From Hymenoscyphus infarciens (Eukaryota > Ascomycota > Leotiomycetes > Helotiales > Helotiaceae): DNA of 64,000 nucleotides. Both the position numbers and the translations under genes were made by a program. Shown in pieces: positions 36,514 to 48,702 of the stretch. The stretch spans positions 1 to 64,000 of the forward strand of contig LLCB01000089.1 of the NCBI GenBank assembly GCA_001414345.1. Reading direction: 5' to 3'. How positions within the stretch are numbered: position 1 is the first letter of the stretch; each line of letters opens with the position of its first letter. The notes below the pieces were generated by a model that was not told the origin of the DNA, made no database searches, and worked only from the letters and a program-made list of their open reading frames with translations.

Positions 36514-37131
36514 TCACTTTTCCTGCTCAACACCCTTAATTACCTCCTCATTCGGAATATCTCCCAACCTAATCCACTCATCGGTCCCCTTGCCAAGTTC
36601 TCCAAGACAAAATCCTACCCCCTCCAATTTCTCAATACCAATCTTCGTCCGTACGAAATCCGTCTTCAACCCATGCCGACTCAACATCCCCATCACTGCC
36701 TGTATATGACCGGTATGCTCCTCGAAATCCCGGGAGAATATCAGAAGCTCGTTGAAATGCGAGAGAAGGAAGTCTTTTCGGAGTTTTGGCGTTTTGGCGA
36801 TCGCTTCATGTAGCGTAATGGTATCCGTGAGAATGGGGATATGGGCGAAACAAGTGGCGGTTTCTATGAGTTTGTGGATGGTTGGGGAGTAAGGTGTGAC
36901 TGTTGTCTTTGCAGAGGGGTTGGCGGGTTGTTTGCTTGTCTGCTTGTTTTTGAGGGAGGTATCAGCGGTTTGTGTGGTTGTGGGGATGTGAACCTGGAGG
37001 TTAGCATTTTGGGGGGTTTTGCGCGTGGTTGATGAAGGGGTTTTAATTGTTGGCGGGGTTTGCTTGGCTGTCTTTTTGGGGGTTTTGCGCGTGATTGGGG
37101 ATGTCTTTTTTGTGGGAGGGACTGCTTTCAT
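36514..37131 (-). CDS. Hypothetical protein, Lys/Thr/Pro-rich N-terminus
   Basis: Single exon, 205 aa. Residues 1-80 are low-complexity and basic, with repeated (T/I)TRKTP and KTP motifs like nuclear or DNA-binding tails. Residues 81-205 look folded and helical (TLHEAIAKTPKLRKDFLLSH, MGMLSRHGLKTDFVRTKIG, LGDIPNEEVIKGVEQ). No known domain recognised. The end resembles small fungal proteins of unknown role; a chromatin link is only a guess from the tail. Confidence 0.6.
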   Translation of the reverse strand: MKAVPPTKKTSPITRKTPKKTAKQTPPTIKTPSSTTRKTPQNANLQVHIPTTTQTADTSLKNKQTSKQPANPSAKTTVTPYSPTIHKLIETATCFAHIPILTDTITLHEAIAKTPKLRKDFLLSHFNELLIFSRDFEEHTGHIQAVMGMLSRHGLKTDFVRTKIGIEKLEGVGFCLGELGKGTDEWIRLGDIPNEEVIKGVEQEK

Positions 37132-38316
37132 GATTCGTTTTGTTTTCTTTTTTGAAAGTGTTAGAGTGAGTTGCAGAGATTGGGCTTGGGATACAAACTG
37201 GTTAGTCGAGGCGTGATGGTTGACTAGCTATGTTTTGGTTTTGGGTATTGATGGGGTTGATGTAATGTTGTTGTTGATGAACGAACGCACGTTGTGGTTT
37301 AGACCGTGAGATATCTCTCTCTTATTACGTACTAGTACCCTTTGAAATAAAAGGAAGGAGCAAGCAAAAGTTGATGTGAAACTTCAAAGGGAAAGAGCTA
37401 CCCAGGTTTAGGTCCTGCTTGGCACCCGTCTTAACGCGTACTGATTCAACGCAAACCAGATAGATATTCTTCTTCCCTCATTATCTAGTTAATTAGCATC
37501 ATCTGGATCTACTTATACTTTTTCGTATTCTTGCGATTTTTCTACGCCGTATTATTCCAGCTTACGGGTTTTCGTACGGTCGCTAATTACTGCCATTTAT
37601 CTTGTCCACTGGGAGCTGGGGTTTTTGGCTGAGAAGTGTGAGGAACAAGTCGCGATTGCTATAAGCTTCTTCTTACAAGCAGTTTGATCCTATTAGAGAT
37701 TTAGTGATACAATGCTATTGTTTTAGTGTACGTGCATCCGTCGTGCCTGAGCGGTTTGCTAGTCCATATTTCCTCGGTTAATTGAGGCTCAACCAGTCAG
37801 GTTCAGGATGGACATGGAAAGTGCCAATCTAAAATTTAGAAGAATCTGCCTATCTTGCTCGTTCTCCCAAATTTTTAGGGCAAATTATCTTATGGAGTTG
37901 GGACAACTTGGGACTAATAAACCAGGTATTTTGGGCTGCTTGTCGACTTCGTTTAGGCTCCAAAGACCACAGTATGAGTGATCACATTGCTGCCTTGATA
38001 GCAAGACTCGCTTAAGTCAAGTGAGTCACGCTAATCAATCCACTGCAGCTACCCATCTCAGATCTCGTGACCACGCGTCAGTATTTTTACCCCAAGTCCC
38101 TCCTCACCTTCCAATACAAAACACCAACATCAACCTGAAGGACGACACATCCAACATCGATCTTTAGATCTTGTCCTTGCGCAACGATCTGAACGACTTG
38201 TACCCGGGTCCGTTTGAAAGAAGTATCCGAGGTAATTTGCTCATCTGGACGACAAACGAACAGATCAATCACTGATTCCTTCAATCCATCCAGATCGCAT
38301 CTCCAGCATCATCATC
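37132..38316. other. Intergenic, divergent promoters
   Basis: Between the minus-strand hypothetical gene and the plus-strand conserved gene. Contains the 37566-37620 segment similar to 1676-1730. No gene seen. Confidence 0.45.
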
Positions 38317-40004
38317 ATGGGAACCAGAAACCTCATCTGCGTTGTCTACAAAGGCAAATTTGTCATCGCCCAATACACTCAATGTATGCATACCTTGTTA
38401 TCCCTTTCACATGCGCCACCAGAAGATGCAGGTATACGTGGTGGATATCAATATTCCAGGCCCACTCGCACAACATCTTATGTCGTGCGAAGTGGTTCGG
38501 AATAATCAGTGATTCTCTGAGATAATCTAGTACAATATTTCCATTGACAACGATGAATGGCTACACCCACTGGTGCACCTTCGAAAATAACCCATTACTG
38601 ACTCTTCCACCTTCTAGTTGATGGCTATCCAGAGGGCCAAGGAGCTGCGCTCTTATATTTCCTCTCCATTCCTGGCAACATCCAACGACTCAAGAAAGGC
38701 CTCGAACATATCTATCTCATTGAGGAAGCCGAGCTGGAGAAGATCCAAGAGGAGGCGGAAAAACTTGAGAATCTCAAGATGAAAGTTCTCTATAGCCCCG
38801 AAAATGCCGAACGACTCAAGAAAGGTGAACACGTTGATCGATTTGAGGAAAACGAGTCCGAGAAGACCCAGGCCGAGATTGACCGATTGGAGGACTGGAA
38901 GAAAAAGCTCGTGGAGGGACTTTCAGACAAAACCGGCACCTTGAGATACGAGTTACACAAAAACAGCGCGTTCAAGGTATATTGGCCATCACTTTCGCGT
39001 GATTTGGGCTCCGAGTAAGTTACTATTTTCTTTGTCTGGTTATTGTCCAATTGTACAAATTGGCGTCGGTTAATGAAAAGTTTTGTTCGAGGCAATTTGG
39101 AAGATGAAAAGTCCGATTTCTTGATTCTTCTTCTCTTCTTGAACAATTGCTATCATTATCGGAGATATTGTGGTCGAATCTCCTATTTCTGAATTGGAGT
39201 AAATCTTTTGTCAATGGTCGAATACTAACTTGCACATCCTCTAGTATTCTTGAAACAGTTGCATCAGCATCTGCCGAGCACAAGGTTCCGCTCCAGTTGA
39301 GCTTGGAGTTCGCACTTGACACGATGTTCTGTGAATGGGTTTACGTCGTTGCTCTTGACGAGGAACGATTTGAGGTCTTTGGGGGAAACATGGGTAAGGA
39401 ATGGTCCGGCAGCACCAGATTCAATGACGTTAAGCCTGCGGAGAACCCGGATCTCGTGGGTCGCTTGCTCATGCAATTCGGGGCTGGCAGAGTTCCTTAC
39501 CTGGTCAAAAGCTTCGATTTCAAGAATTTGCCGCGGTCCAAAGCATTCGTTAAGGATGTATATACTACCATGAAAGCACGCGATGAAGCAGATGAGAAGA
39601 GAGACGCGGAAGAAGAAGAGAGAGAGAGAAAGGAGAAACAAGAGAGAGAGGTGGATGGAAACAAGGATAGTCCCACCACAGCAGCCGAACCAGCTGAAAC
39701 CTCGACCGAAGAAACCACACAAGCCACGGCTGTCGAAGGAGACGAGTCCGAAGGAGATGTTGACGTCCCGAAAAACAAGGCAGCTAAGGACGTTTCCACC
39801 ACAAGCCCAGACACCCAAAACCCTACCACTGCCACCACAGTCGCTCAAGATGAAACCGATGCAGAGGGAGGTGAATCTACAAAGAATGTCGAGGCGGTGG
39901 CAAAGCATGAGACCAGCGATGACTCCGGCAAAGGCATGCCACCCGTTCACAGTTTGAGAATTGGATCTCTACGTGCCGAGCACGATATGGTCCTTCGTTT
40001 CTAA
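38317..40004 (+). CDS. Conserved fungal protein of unknown function (MGTRNL-type)
   Basis: Model: join 38317-38383, 38618-39014, 39245-40004, 407 aa. The N-terminus MGTRNLICVVYKGKFVIAQY leading into DGYPEGQG is a widespread fungal family start; its biochemical role is not known to me. Residues 30-150 are charged and helical (coiled-coil-like EEAELEKIQEEAEKLENLK), 155-260 a folded region (LQLSLEFALDTMFCEWVYVV), and from about 270 a long acidic Glu/Thr/Ser tail. The introns are 234 and 230 bp, unusually long for this window, with GTATGC and GTAAGT donors and CTAG acceptors; each could hide a small exon. No signal peptide or membrane segment. Confidence 0.75.
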
Positions 40005-40968
40005 GAAAATTTGAGCGGAAGGAGAATGTGCTATCACCACAGGCTGAATTACTAGGAGTTTTCTTTTCACGAAATTGAATTTACGTATGGTCCAATAAGT
40101 CAGCAAAAATTGCGATTCGTAATGAATTGAAACATCTCTCACTACTATTTACTTTTACTCTGAAATTGTGAAGTTATTTCTGCCCTTGATTTTTTAGCTG
40201 GCCCTGGTTATAAAAAGTGATCTCCTGAGCTGAAAGTAATCGAGTAGAAAAAAAAACCTCGCTAGTTTGTTTGATTGAAGAGAAATTAGAAGTACTACAA
40301 AAAGATCAGCCCGAGGGAGTGTTGAAAGTAAGAGTGAGTTTCCAAGTACTTTCAAAATCGAGGTCTGGGAGGAAAACTTCTCACATCCTTCACAACTCAT
40401 ATCATCCACACCCCCCGGCACGCTTCCTTGAGCTTCGTCAGTAGAGAGTTTTAGAAACTACCATATTCCAATCTCCAGAAGCTACTTTGAATCAACGGGA
40501 AAGATTCAATCGTTCGTAATACAACAAAGTGTTGTTCGAATTAAATCCCAGTACCAAGACTGAAAGCTTGACACTCCCTCTCTCTATACGAGACTTGGAA
40601 GAAACACCCAAATCATGATTGACCCATCCCACATGAAACAATATCTAAAGAACGCTACTATCCCAGAAACCCGAGAAAATCAAGGTATTTCACTTGCCCT
40701 TTTCAGAGTTAATTACTCTGACTTCCTTGTCAAATTTTCAAAAGCCCCCCCCCCCAACGTCTCATTTCATCACCACCAAGATACCAAGAAGTTGCTCTCC
40801 TCGGTTTCCATGTGAGAGAGAAAACATGAGTAAGGAAGGATTTTAATGGCAACGAAATTGCGAGATATTAGGGTGTGGAGATTGTGAAAACCAGCTCTTA
40901 CTTTGGCAAAAAGCAATTCTCATTTTAACCCCCAATCTACCTCTATCTTTTATCCACCCAAATCCCAC
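40005..40968. other. Intergenic, with one small doubtful ORF
   Basis: ATG at 40615 opens a 66-codon ORF to 40815 (MIDPSHMKQYLKNA...), and GTATTTC at 40684 could be a donor; no homology is recognised. A poly-C run occurs at about 40746-40755. Confidence 0.35.
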
Positions 40969-43900
40969 CTAAACCAAACCCCCCTTCTTCCCCCTCCCCC
41001 CAACCTTATCAAGAGCAGCCATCTGCTCCTCCTCAATCACCGGAACCACCAACTCCCTCTTCCCCTTCCCCTTGCCCTCTGGGGCCTTCATAAACCCAAT
41101 CCCAATAAGATAACCCAAATACTTACCCATAATATCTTCATCCACGAATCCACCAGCAGAAAGATCTTCACCCGTAAATGTAGCGTCAGATTTAAGAGCT
41201 GAGGCGGCGTTTACATCGTCCATTTCGGGCGCGATGGTGTCGGCGGGGAGATCGGTGGTTGCGAAATGGTAGAGTGGCATTCTAGGGTTTGAGGTTAGTT
41301 ATTGTGCGAGGGGTTTTTGAAGAATGGGGGTTTGGGATTTGTTATATCTCGAAATCAGGCCGTGTAATTTAAAATAGTATGCGAGTTGATTTCGAAAAAT
41401 CAAATTATCAAGTTTTTTACAAAGGTCAAAAAAATGGGAAAACTTACAATGCATGCTCCTCTCTCCCATCTTCCGCCGCAGCATAATCTTCCAACTTCTT
41501 ACTCCAAACGGAGTACTCAACCTCTGGGACCTCATAACCATAAGTCTCCAAAGTAGCAAGATATTGACTGCAAGTAAGACGAGGGTGACTGGTGACCTGC
41601 GCAGCACCAAGAGGAGTCTTTGGTGGAGAGAGAGCTGCGGCAATGACAACTCTAGCGACGTGGTTGACGGGCACCATGTTCACGGTGTTGGAAATCTTGG
41701 GTCGGCAACCGAGCTGGATGCAGCCTTTTGCCATGCGGATCAAGAAATCATCCGTGTTGGATACTCCAGAGGTCTTGTGGCCTGTGACATATCCTGGGCG
41801 GACAATTGTGCCGCGAAGGCCACGGGCACCGGCTTCACGGACGAGATGTTCGGCTACCCATTTGGATTGTCCGTATCCTGTTCCGAGACCAGTTGCACTT
41901 CCGGAGAGATCATCGTCTTCAGAGACATTGTTTCCACCTTGGGATTGCTTAACGAAATGCTCGGTATCGAGGACGGAGGTGGAAGAAACGAAAGAGAGTT
42001 GCTTAGGAATTCCAGCAGCGCAGAGGGAGAGGATGTCAAGTGTTCCTTGAACGTTTGCGGGCTTCAGAGTTGAGTATGGGTAGACCCAATGAACCATGGC
42101 ACCATTGTGGATAATGATGTTGACTTCGTTTGCGAGTTTTTCCCAGTCGCTTTCTGAAAGACCAAGTCGCTCGTCTCCAAGATTTCCAGCAACACAAGTG
42201 ATCCGGGAAGCCCAAGATGGGTCCCAACCACAATACGCTGTGCAAGTTATAATGACACGCTTAAGGGCTTCATCGGCATCAGTTGCTCTGACATGTGCAA
42301 TGACTTTGATGTTTTGCGATGTGCGTGTCAAGAGATCCCGTAGAATATAAGAGCCCAAGAAACCTGTAGCTCCGGTAAGGAAGACAGTAAGTGGTGTAGA
42401 TGGTGATAATGCTGAATCGGCTGACTTGAAGGTTGTTGGTAGTTGAGACACAAGGGCTTTAGCATCGCCGGCATAATCCTCAGCAACATCTGCCTCCACG
42501 GTGTCGGCTCCATTGGGGGACGAAGATCTCTTTTCGATTTGAGCAGCAAAGGCTTTGAGTGTCGGATTATTGAAGATGACATTCATAGTAATGTTGATTC
42601 CAGTCCATTGCCGGTTGACCTTGAACAACATCTGCTGAGCTAGAATACTGTGGCCGCCAATGTCAAAGAATGAATCATCTGGGCTCAACGTTCTTTCATC
42701 GACTTTGTATATTGTAGAACCCCAGATACTTGCAACCTCCTTCTCTGTTGGTGAAAGTTCTGACTTGGTAATCGGGCGTGCTGCTGCAATTTGTGCGGCA
42801 TCGGGGTATGGGAGCGCGGGCTTATCTTTCTTTCCATTTGGATTCAGTGGGAATTTGTCGAGTGGAATTATAACGTCGGGAATGGCGTAGGAGGCGAGCT
42901 TCGTCCTGAGATATTTCCTAACATCTTCTCCAAGATGATAGAATCTTTTTAAACGAGATTCAATATCTCCACCCAATGGGCCGTCTTGATGGCCGTTTAA
43001 CTCAAGCCAGCGTGGCCACTTTTGCATATCTGGCACAATGTAACTGACCAAAGTTTGTTCCTCGTTCATGTTTCTTCTGACCAAAGTGACATTATCCATT
43101 ACCATCTCGTGATCCGAAAGGTACTTGTCAATCTCACCAAGCTCGATTCTGAATCCACGAATCTTGACTTGATCATCGGCGCGGCCAACACATTCAACAT
43201 CGCCAGTTTCTGTATATCGACCCAGATCCCCAGATCTGTACATACGATCTCTTGGCCCCTTGTAGAATTCCCTCCATGGTTCCTCGCTTAGTGACTTGGC
43301 CACCTTCTTATCTTCCTCAATCCACTTGGAGTTGTCCACAAACCAGCTGTCGATGAATTTGCTTTTGGTAAGTTCGTCACTTCCGAGATATCCTTCAGCT
43401 AATCCAGCCGCTCGAACGTAGATTTCTCCAATTTCCCCGACATTACAAATACGATTGCGGTTTTGTTGATCCACAATCAGTAGTTGCACATCCTTCATTC
43501 CCTTTCCAGCAGGAATAACGTTATCCATTTTCTCAAGCAATTCTGGATCCGAAGCACGGCTTGGGATTTCAAAGTAGCTGACGGCTCGCTGAGTCTCTGT
43601 TGTGCCGTACATGTTGACAATTGTAACATTTTCAGCAAGATTTTGTAATGCTTTGCAGTCTCTTTTGATCAGGATGTCTCCGACGAAGAAAGCGTGGTGG
43701 AGCGCTGGGAATTCTGCACTAGCACCTCCAACCAAGATTTGGCCCATGGCTGGTGTCAGATGGGTGACTGTAGCGCCATGTTCACGCATCCACTCAGCCA
43801 GTCTTTCGTGTTGGATATCATCCTTGGAAGGCACCAGGAGTTGGGCGCCAAGGAAAAGGGGTGTGAAAATATCTCTCTGGATTGGATCATGAGCAATTCC

Positions 43901-44635
43901 ACTCAGCATGGTAAATTTGTCGTTCTTGGTGAGCTTGAACTGTTCAGCCATCCAATCGAAGTAGTAGGCAAGGGAATAATGGCGGCCTCGAACACCCTTA
44001 GGTCGTCCTTCGGATCCTGAGGTAAAAGAAAGAGTAGGCGTTGAATCTGGTCCGACTACCACACCCGTCCCCTGGCTCTTCAAGGAACTTTGGTCTGCCA
44101 GCACATCTTTGCCATTGACGTTGCCACCGACCAGAGTGCCATCATCTTTGAGTTCCAAGCCAGGAACCTCGGTACGTAGATCCAAGTGCTCCTCGATGAA
44201 ATTTCGAACCTTGTCGGTCAATTCTCCGGCCTCTCTAGTTGCTTTGTCAATGACTACCAAGGCCCGAGGTCTTGCGACATCCAAATAAATATTTTGACGA
44301 TCTGGTGGGTATGAAGGGTCGATGACTGAAAATGTGGCTCCTGCTTTCAAAATTCCCATAACCGTCACCACCAAGTCCACACCACGGTGACTGTAGGACA
44401 TTACTACCTCCCCTCTCTGGATACCAGACTGCACCAAATGGTGAGCCAGAATATTTGATGCCTCATTGATCTGTCTATAAGTAAATTCTCGCCGTGGTGA
44501 GGATCCGGCTGCTGTTTCCACCACGCAGAGTCTGTCTGGGTGGGCTTCAGCATTGGCGGCGAAGATATCTTGGATTGCTCCTCGAAATGCCGACCAGTGA
44601 AGGTCAGCTGTTGGGTCTGGAAGAATTGGTGCCAT
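40969..44635 (-). CDS. lys2: L-2-aminoadipate reductase (alpha-aminoadipate pathway)
   Basis: Model: complement join 40969-41281, 41448-44635, 1166 aa, the normal Lys2 length. It activates alpha-aminoadipate with ATP, loads it on a phosphopantetheine arm and reduces it to the semialdehyde in fungal lysine synthesis. Domains: adenylation (about 15-610) with TLSFTSGSEGRPKG at 201-214, NMYGTTETQ at 341-349 and YRSGDLGRY at 466-474; carrier domain with Ser663 in DIGGHS; NAD(P)-binding reductase with GATGFLG at 755-761 and Tyr921/Lys925 (YGQSK). A 166-bp intron (GTAAGT...CCCTAG) separates the last 104 residues, which start LMPLYHF as in other Lys2 proteins. Two TGACTCA sites lie upstream. Confidence 0.95.
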
Positions 44636-44704
44636 AGTGGTATTTTTGATATTGGTGAAGGAATGTGAGTTGCAGATTTGAGGTCGAATAAGAAAATAGT
44701 TTTA

Positions 44705-44776
44705 TGACTCAAATGTGTTTGCGTGTGGAGCAAAGTGAGCGTTTGCTTCTGAGTTTGCTTGCCATTTGTTGACTCA
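44705..44776. promoter_or_regulatory. Two TGACTCA (Gcn4/CpcA-type) sites upstream of lys2
   Basis: Perfect TGACTCA at 44705-44711 and 44770-44776, about 70 and 135 bp before the lys2 ATG. This is the binding site of the Gcn4/CPC-1/CpcA activator of general amino-acid control, known to act on lysine genes. Confidence 0.7.
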
Positions 44777-45670
44777 CAAGGAGTAGATAGAATGGTTTAG
44801 TTCCCAGAAGATACCGGGAACTTCTCAGCTTTATGGCCAATTTTATAGCGTCGAATTGATTTTAACGGAGTCTAGGAGAAAAGTAGCTCCGATAGCGTTT
44901 GAATTGTGACACGGGAATGAAGAAAAAGAGAACTTTTGCCAACACCAATACTTGGATCGTGAAGGCACAATGATGTCTATTTTGGTAGGACAATCAATGC
45001 GAATCCACGTCTGGGGAAAACTTTTATTGGCGATATCGGACGATCACGTGTCGTCCAATTAGTTCTTCCAGGTTACTTACCTTAGATTGATTGGTTCTAC
45101 CTTGAGATGAGGTAGAGAATTGAGAGTTGCTTTTTGAAGAAGCAAAACGTGAAGTATGAAGAGAAAAGAGCGAACCCCGGATATGAGGAGGGATAATTTT
45201 ATGTAGGTACCTGCCATCTTGAGTGAAAGGTATAAATAGAAGTTGAGTTAGTCAGCATGCGATTGGTTTGAAGGCGGAAATGCCTTATCGGGAAGGACAA
45301 AATGTCGAGTTGGTTTCTAACAGCACGCGACGCCTCCTCCCTCTGTTGTGCCTGCCTTGTGTCTTCTCCTTCTGTCTTTTTAGGAACGTCAAGAGGAGAC
45401 TCTCTTAAACTCAACGCCTTTTTATTCCATCTGTCTTTTTAATTCCCCTCACTCTCTTCTTCCGCCGGCCTCCTTTGCGCCAACAACGACCGCGTCAGCC
45501 TCTTCAGATAGTAGGATAGGGGGTTACAACCAAAACATTTGAACGAAGCCAACGATACGAACTTCCCCCGAACGAGGCACGCTGCCAGACTCTTCGAATT
45601 TCTAATGCGACGATAATCGATACCCATCAGACCCTTTTCTTCCCTTGGACTATCGTCGACGTCCTTCAAA
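44777..45670. other. Intergenic, divergent promoter of lys2 and the membrane protein gene
   Basis: Contains a TCACGTG E-box-like site at 45046-45052 and TATAAATA near 45230. No gene seen. Confidence 0.45.
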
Positions 45671-47527
45671 ATGCCGGTTCAACGCAGCCTCTTCGGCAAG
45701 CCTGTGCCAGCTGTGGCCCCTCGCAGAATGGCAGTCCTACTCAGCACCATTGCCATCTTCGCAGTAGTCACACTCGTCTTCACTTTACCAAATTCCATAC
45801 CTTCGGGTCCATCCCTGGGCAAATACACCGACCGGAGAATTTCCCTCCCCAAACTCCCGAAACAGCTGTCGCCCAGCATCCTCCACCCATTTCGGCAAGC
45901 AGCACACGCACCACCAGTGCGAAAGAATAGTACCGATGGGGAATCAACATGGTACGCCAATTGGAATTGGCTCAGTCCCTTTTCCTCCTCCGTGACACTA
46001 GACGAAAACCGTTCCCTCCTGCCACCACTCGTTCCTCGACCTCCGATATATACATATTACGATCACTTGTCAGTAAAAGACGCGGGGCTAAAGGAAGCGC
46101 AGAATGCCCTTCTGCTTACCTGGAGAAGGGCATGGTGGGCACAAGGATTCAAACCTGTCATTCTTAGCCCCGCCGAGGCTATGAACAACCCATTATATCC
46201 CGAGCTTCAAAGGAGAAATCTGAGCGATACGTTGCAGGTGGACTTATCGAGGTGGCTCGCATGGGAAAACATGGAAGCAGGAATCCTCTGCAGTTACGTG
46301 ACTCTTCCGATGGGCCCACAGGAGGATGCGCTCCTTACATTTTTGCGTAATGGAAAATACATCAAATTGACCAGATATGAGGGTTTAGGCAATGGGTTGT
46401 TTGTTGGTCCCCAGTCTGCGGTCACAGCAGCCTTGAAGGAAGCTCTGGACAACAAGGATTTGCTAGAAACTGCCCAGGATTTTGTCGGTGCTATTGATCC
46501 AAAGTCTTTGGCATTCGAGATTGACCCGAGTCACAGCTCGCTGGCCTCTTACGACATGAAGACCGTCAAGGAGAAATACCCCAAGATTGGAACGGATATT
46601 GAGGCTCACCCCGCAAAGGCGCTACATGAGTTGAACAAACTCATGACTGCACACCTTCACAGTACTTGGCAGAATCGATTTTCTTCTGGCATTGCAGTCG
46701 TGAAACCAAATCCACAGCATATGTCTGCTGCTGTTGCGCCAGCACGTAGACTTGCCGAGTTTCTTGCCCAATGTCCTTTTTCGCCAATGCCAGCATCATG
46801 TCCTCCAAATCTGCCAAAGTGCAAACCATGTGTATCATCAAGTCCACTTGTAATTTCAACACCTCAGCATTACAAGAATACGTCAACACTTTACACCATT
46901 GGCACAGTTCCTCATCCTTATACAATGGCAGTATTGACCTCTTTCCGCGACAATATCGACACAAGATGGATTCGACGAGAATCAGACCGTGACCCTTGGC
47001 TCACACTTCTTACCAAAGAAACTCTAGGCACAGGAGTCTCCGGAGCACCCCGAGTAATCAAGTTCAAAGAAGCAGTAGCTGGTGAACATGGAAAATACCA
47101 CTCCCTCTGGGTCACCGCCGAGAAAGATATCCCACAAGACCTAGACTGGAACTTTGGCTTCACAATTCCACGCAACGCCACGGACAATGGAAAATCAGAA
47201 ACTCCAGTCCCCGGACCAGAGAGAAGACCAAAACCAACACCAGATCCAAAAGACGGACCAATTGCGAACCCAGAAGACATTTTGAAAGAAAAGGAATTAT
47301 TAAAACGCTCAAAGGAGTTTGGTGCCGCCAGATCTGATGGCGAAGAGAGACTTCGCGGTGCGATTGAGGCGTGGAATTTAGCAGATACGGAAGCATGGAG
47401 ATTCGCCAGAGCTTTCTTGGCGAGAAGTAGGGTTGAACGGTTACAATGGGAGGAGCAGGAGAAGAAGTATGCTGGTGGTGCGGGGGCTGAGAGGGGGGAG
47501 GCTTCGGGACGATGGTTTGATGATTGA
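45671..47527 (+). CDS. Conserved type II membrane protein, putative glycosyltransferase-like
   Basis: Single exon, 618 aa. A short basic cytosolic tail (residues 1-19) precedes one membrane anchor (about 20-40: MAVLLSTIAIFAVVTLVFTL), a stem region (41-120, Pro/Ser-rich) and a lumenal domain with several N-glycosylation sequons. PPIYTYYDHL, LLLTWRRAWWAQGFKPVIL and CSYVTLPMGPQED recall Golgi glycosyltransferase-like folds, but no clear DXD motif is seen. The C-terminus (about 500-618) is charged and partly coiled coil. This is a fungal family of unknown function; the transferase idea rests on topology only. It is divergent from lys2. Confidence 0.7.
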   Translation: MPVQRSLFGKPVPAVAPRRMAVLLSTIAIFAVVTLVFTLPNSIPSGPSLGKYTDRRISLPKLPKQLSPSILHPFRQAAHAPPVRKNSTDGESTWYANWNWLSPFSSSVTLDENRSLLPPLVPRPPIYTYYDHLSVKDAGLKEAQNALLLTWRRAWWAQGFKPVILSPAEAMNNPLYPELQRRNLSDTLQVDLSRWLAWENMEAGILCSYVTLPMGPQEDALLTFLRNGKYIKLTRYEGLGNGLFVGPQSAVTAALKEALDNKDLLETAQDFVGAIDPKSLAFEIDPSHSSLASYDMKTVKEKYPKIGTDIEAHPAKALHELNKLMTAHLHSTWQNRFSSGIAVVKPNPQHMSAAVAPARRLAEFLAQCPFSPMPASCPPNLPKCKPCVSSSPLVISTPQHYKNTSTLYTIGTVPHPYTMAVLTSFRDNIDTRWIRRESDRDPWLTLLTKETLGTGVSGAPRVIKFKEAVAGEHGKYHSLWVTAEKDIPQDLDWNFGFTIPRNATDNGKSETPVPGPERRPKPTPDPKDGPIANPEDILKEKELLKRSKEFGAARSDGEERLRGAIEAWNLADTEAWRFARAFLARSRVERLQWEEQEKKYAGGAGAERGEASGRWFDD

Positions 47528-48160
47528 GAGAATTATTTAGCAAGCGTTTCTTTCTTCTTTTTTTTCTTTTTTCTTTGGGTTTCAAAGACGTCGTTTTCTA
47601 CTACTTTGGGCATGTATAAGTGTAAATGGTGGGCGTTACTTAGGGGGTCAGGCTGTGCTTCTCTCGGATTTTTTGTAAGAGAGGAGATTGTAACATCACA
47701 TGAAAAGTATTATATATCAGTGCCTAGATAGGTAAGATTTGGTTCTCAACTATGGCCTTGTTTTTGTTTCTTTGTTCATTGTTTCCTAACTTTTGATCGT
47801 CGTGAATCTAGATGGTCCAAGTGAAATCTAGCCAGAGCTGGAAACACAATCCTTCTTTCTTTCCCTCTTCACCGCAGCCAAATTCTCATCCACTCAGGGA
47901 CATGTTCTGGTGAGATAATTGTATACTCGGATAGTTACTGTGATGCTATCTTGACATGTCTTTTTAGTGAGTTACTGTGATGAATTGTTCCATCCATGCC
48001 TGAGGCTACAAAATAACACCCCCATGCTCCATCCCAAACCAACCAATTCATGAATAAAGTGGGGTAAACGCGCTCAAACCAAAAAATCCTTTTTCGCCTC
48101 CAGCGATCTCCTCCTCAGGCACCGAACAGCCTATTTAAAGTCCAAAAAGAGATCAATAGC
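47528..48160. other. Intergenic (3' flanks)
   Basis: 3' flank of the membrane protein gene and downstream side of the tRNA. No gene seen. Confidence 0.5.
48144..48148 (-). terminator. Pol III terminator of tRNA-Ser
   Basis: TTTTT on the minus strand, 12 bp after the mature 3' end. Confidence 0.75.
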
Positions 48161-48262
48161 GTCACGAGCAGGGATTGAACCTACGCGGCCGAAGCCATAA
48201 GATGTCTTCAAGCTGCAGAACAGCTTTCAAGTCTTACCCATTAACCACTCTGGCATCGTGAC
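48161..48262 (-). tRNA. tRNA-Ser(TGA) with intron
   Basis: 102 nt. The acceptor stem GTCACGA pairs with TCGTGAC; the D arm is CCA/TGG; the T arm is GTAGG-TTCAATC-CCTGC. The anticodon stem TAAGA/TCTTA encloses CT-TGA-A plus an intron of about 22 nt directly after position 37, the standard place. The extra arm (GGC-TTCG-GCC) is the long type II arm of serine tRNAs. A T-run follows. TGA is preferred over other anticodons because it lies centrally in the seven-base loop once the intron is removed. Confidence 0.85.
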
Positions 48263-48702
48263 TGTTTTTTTTGGTTGTGTTGATTGGATGAAGTTGTCGG
48301 TTGTATTTGAAATTATGTTTGGTGAGAGAATGGGTTATTGGTGGGGAGGTGTGGAGGTGGACGGTGAGCATGTGATAAAGAGGGGCTGAGTGTTGTGCAG
48401 CTTTGGTTGGGTCAATTTAGCTTTGAGAAGACATTGTGAGGATTGATGGAGTGAGGAGAGTAGATTGGTTTTACTGATTGTGATAGGCTGACTTCAAGCG
48501 GTAGGATGAGTAGCCAGTCAATAAATTTCATCAACTTTTCGGTTTTAGTCAGGTTTGGTTGAATGTTGAATTCTTATTATTTTTTTATCTGTACTTTCTA
48601 TCTATCTGTTGGAGATATTTTTTACAACAAAAATGATAAAGGTCCAAGGAAAGTTAAGGAAAAGTAATAAAGGAAAGTCCTCGCCCTAAATTCCATGACA
48701 GT
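48263..48702. other. Intergenic
   Basis: Upstream of the tRNA and 3' flank of the SET-domain gene. Nothing recognised. Confidence 0.5.

Noticed and set aside
39264..39950. 228-codon minus-strand ORF
   Set aside because: It is the antisense shadow of the conserved gene at 38317-40004; low-complexity Cys/Gly/Leu content mirrors the acidic repeat coding.
41444..44635. Possible NRPS-like secondary-metabolite gene
   Set aside because: Domain order A-PCP-reductase, length and the C-terminal LMPLYHF block match Lys2 of primary lysine metabolism; no cluster partners nearby.
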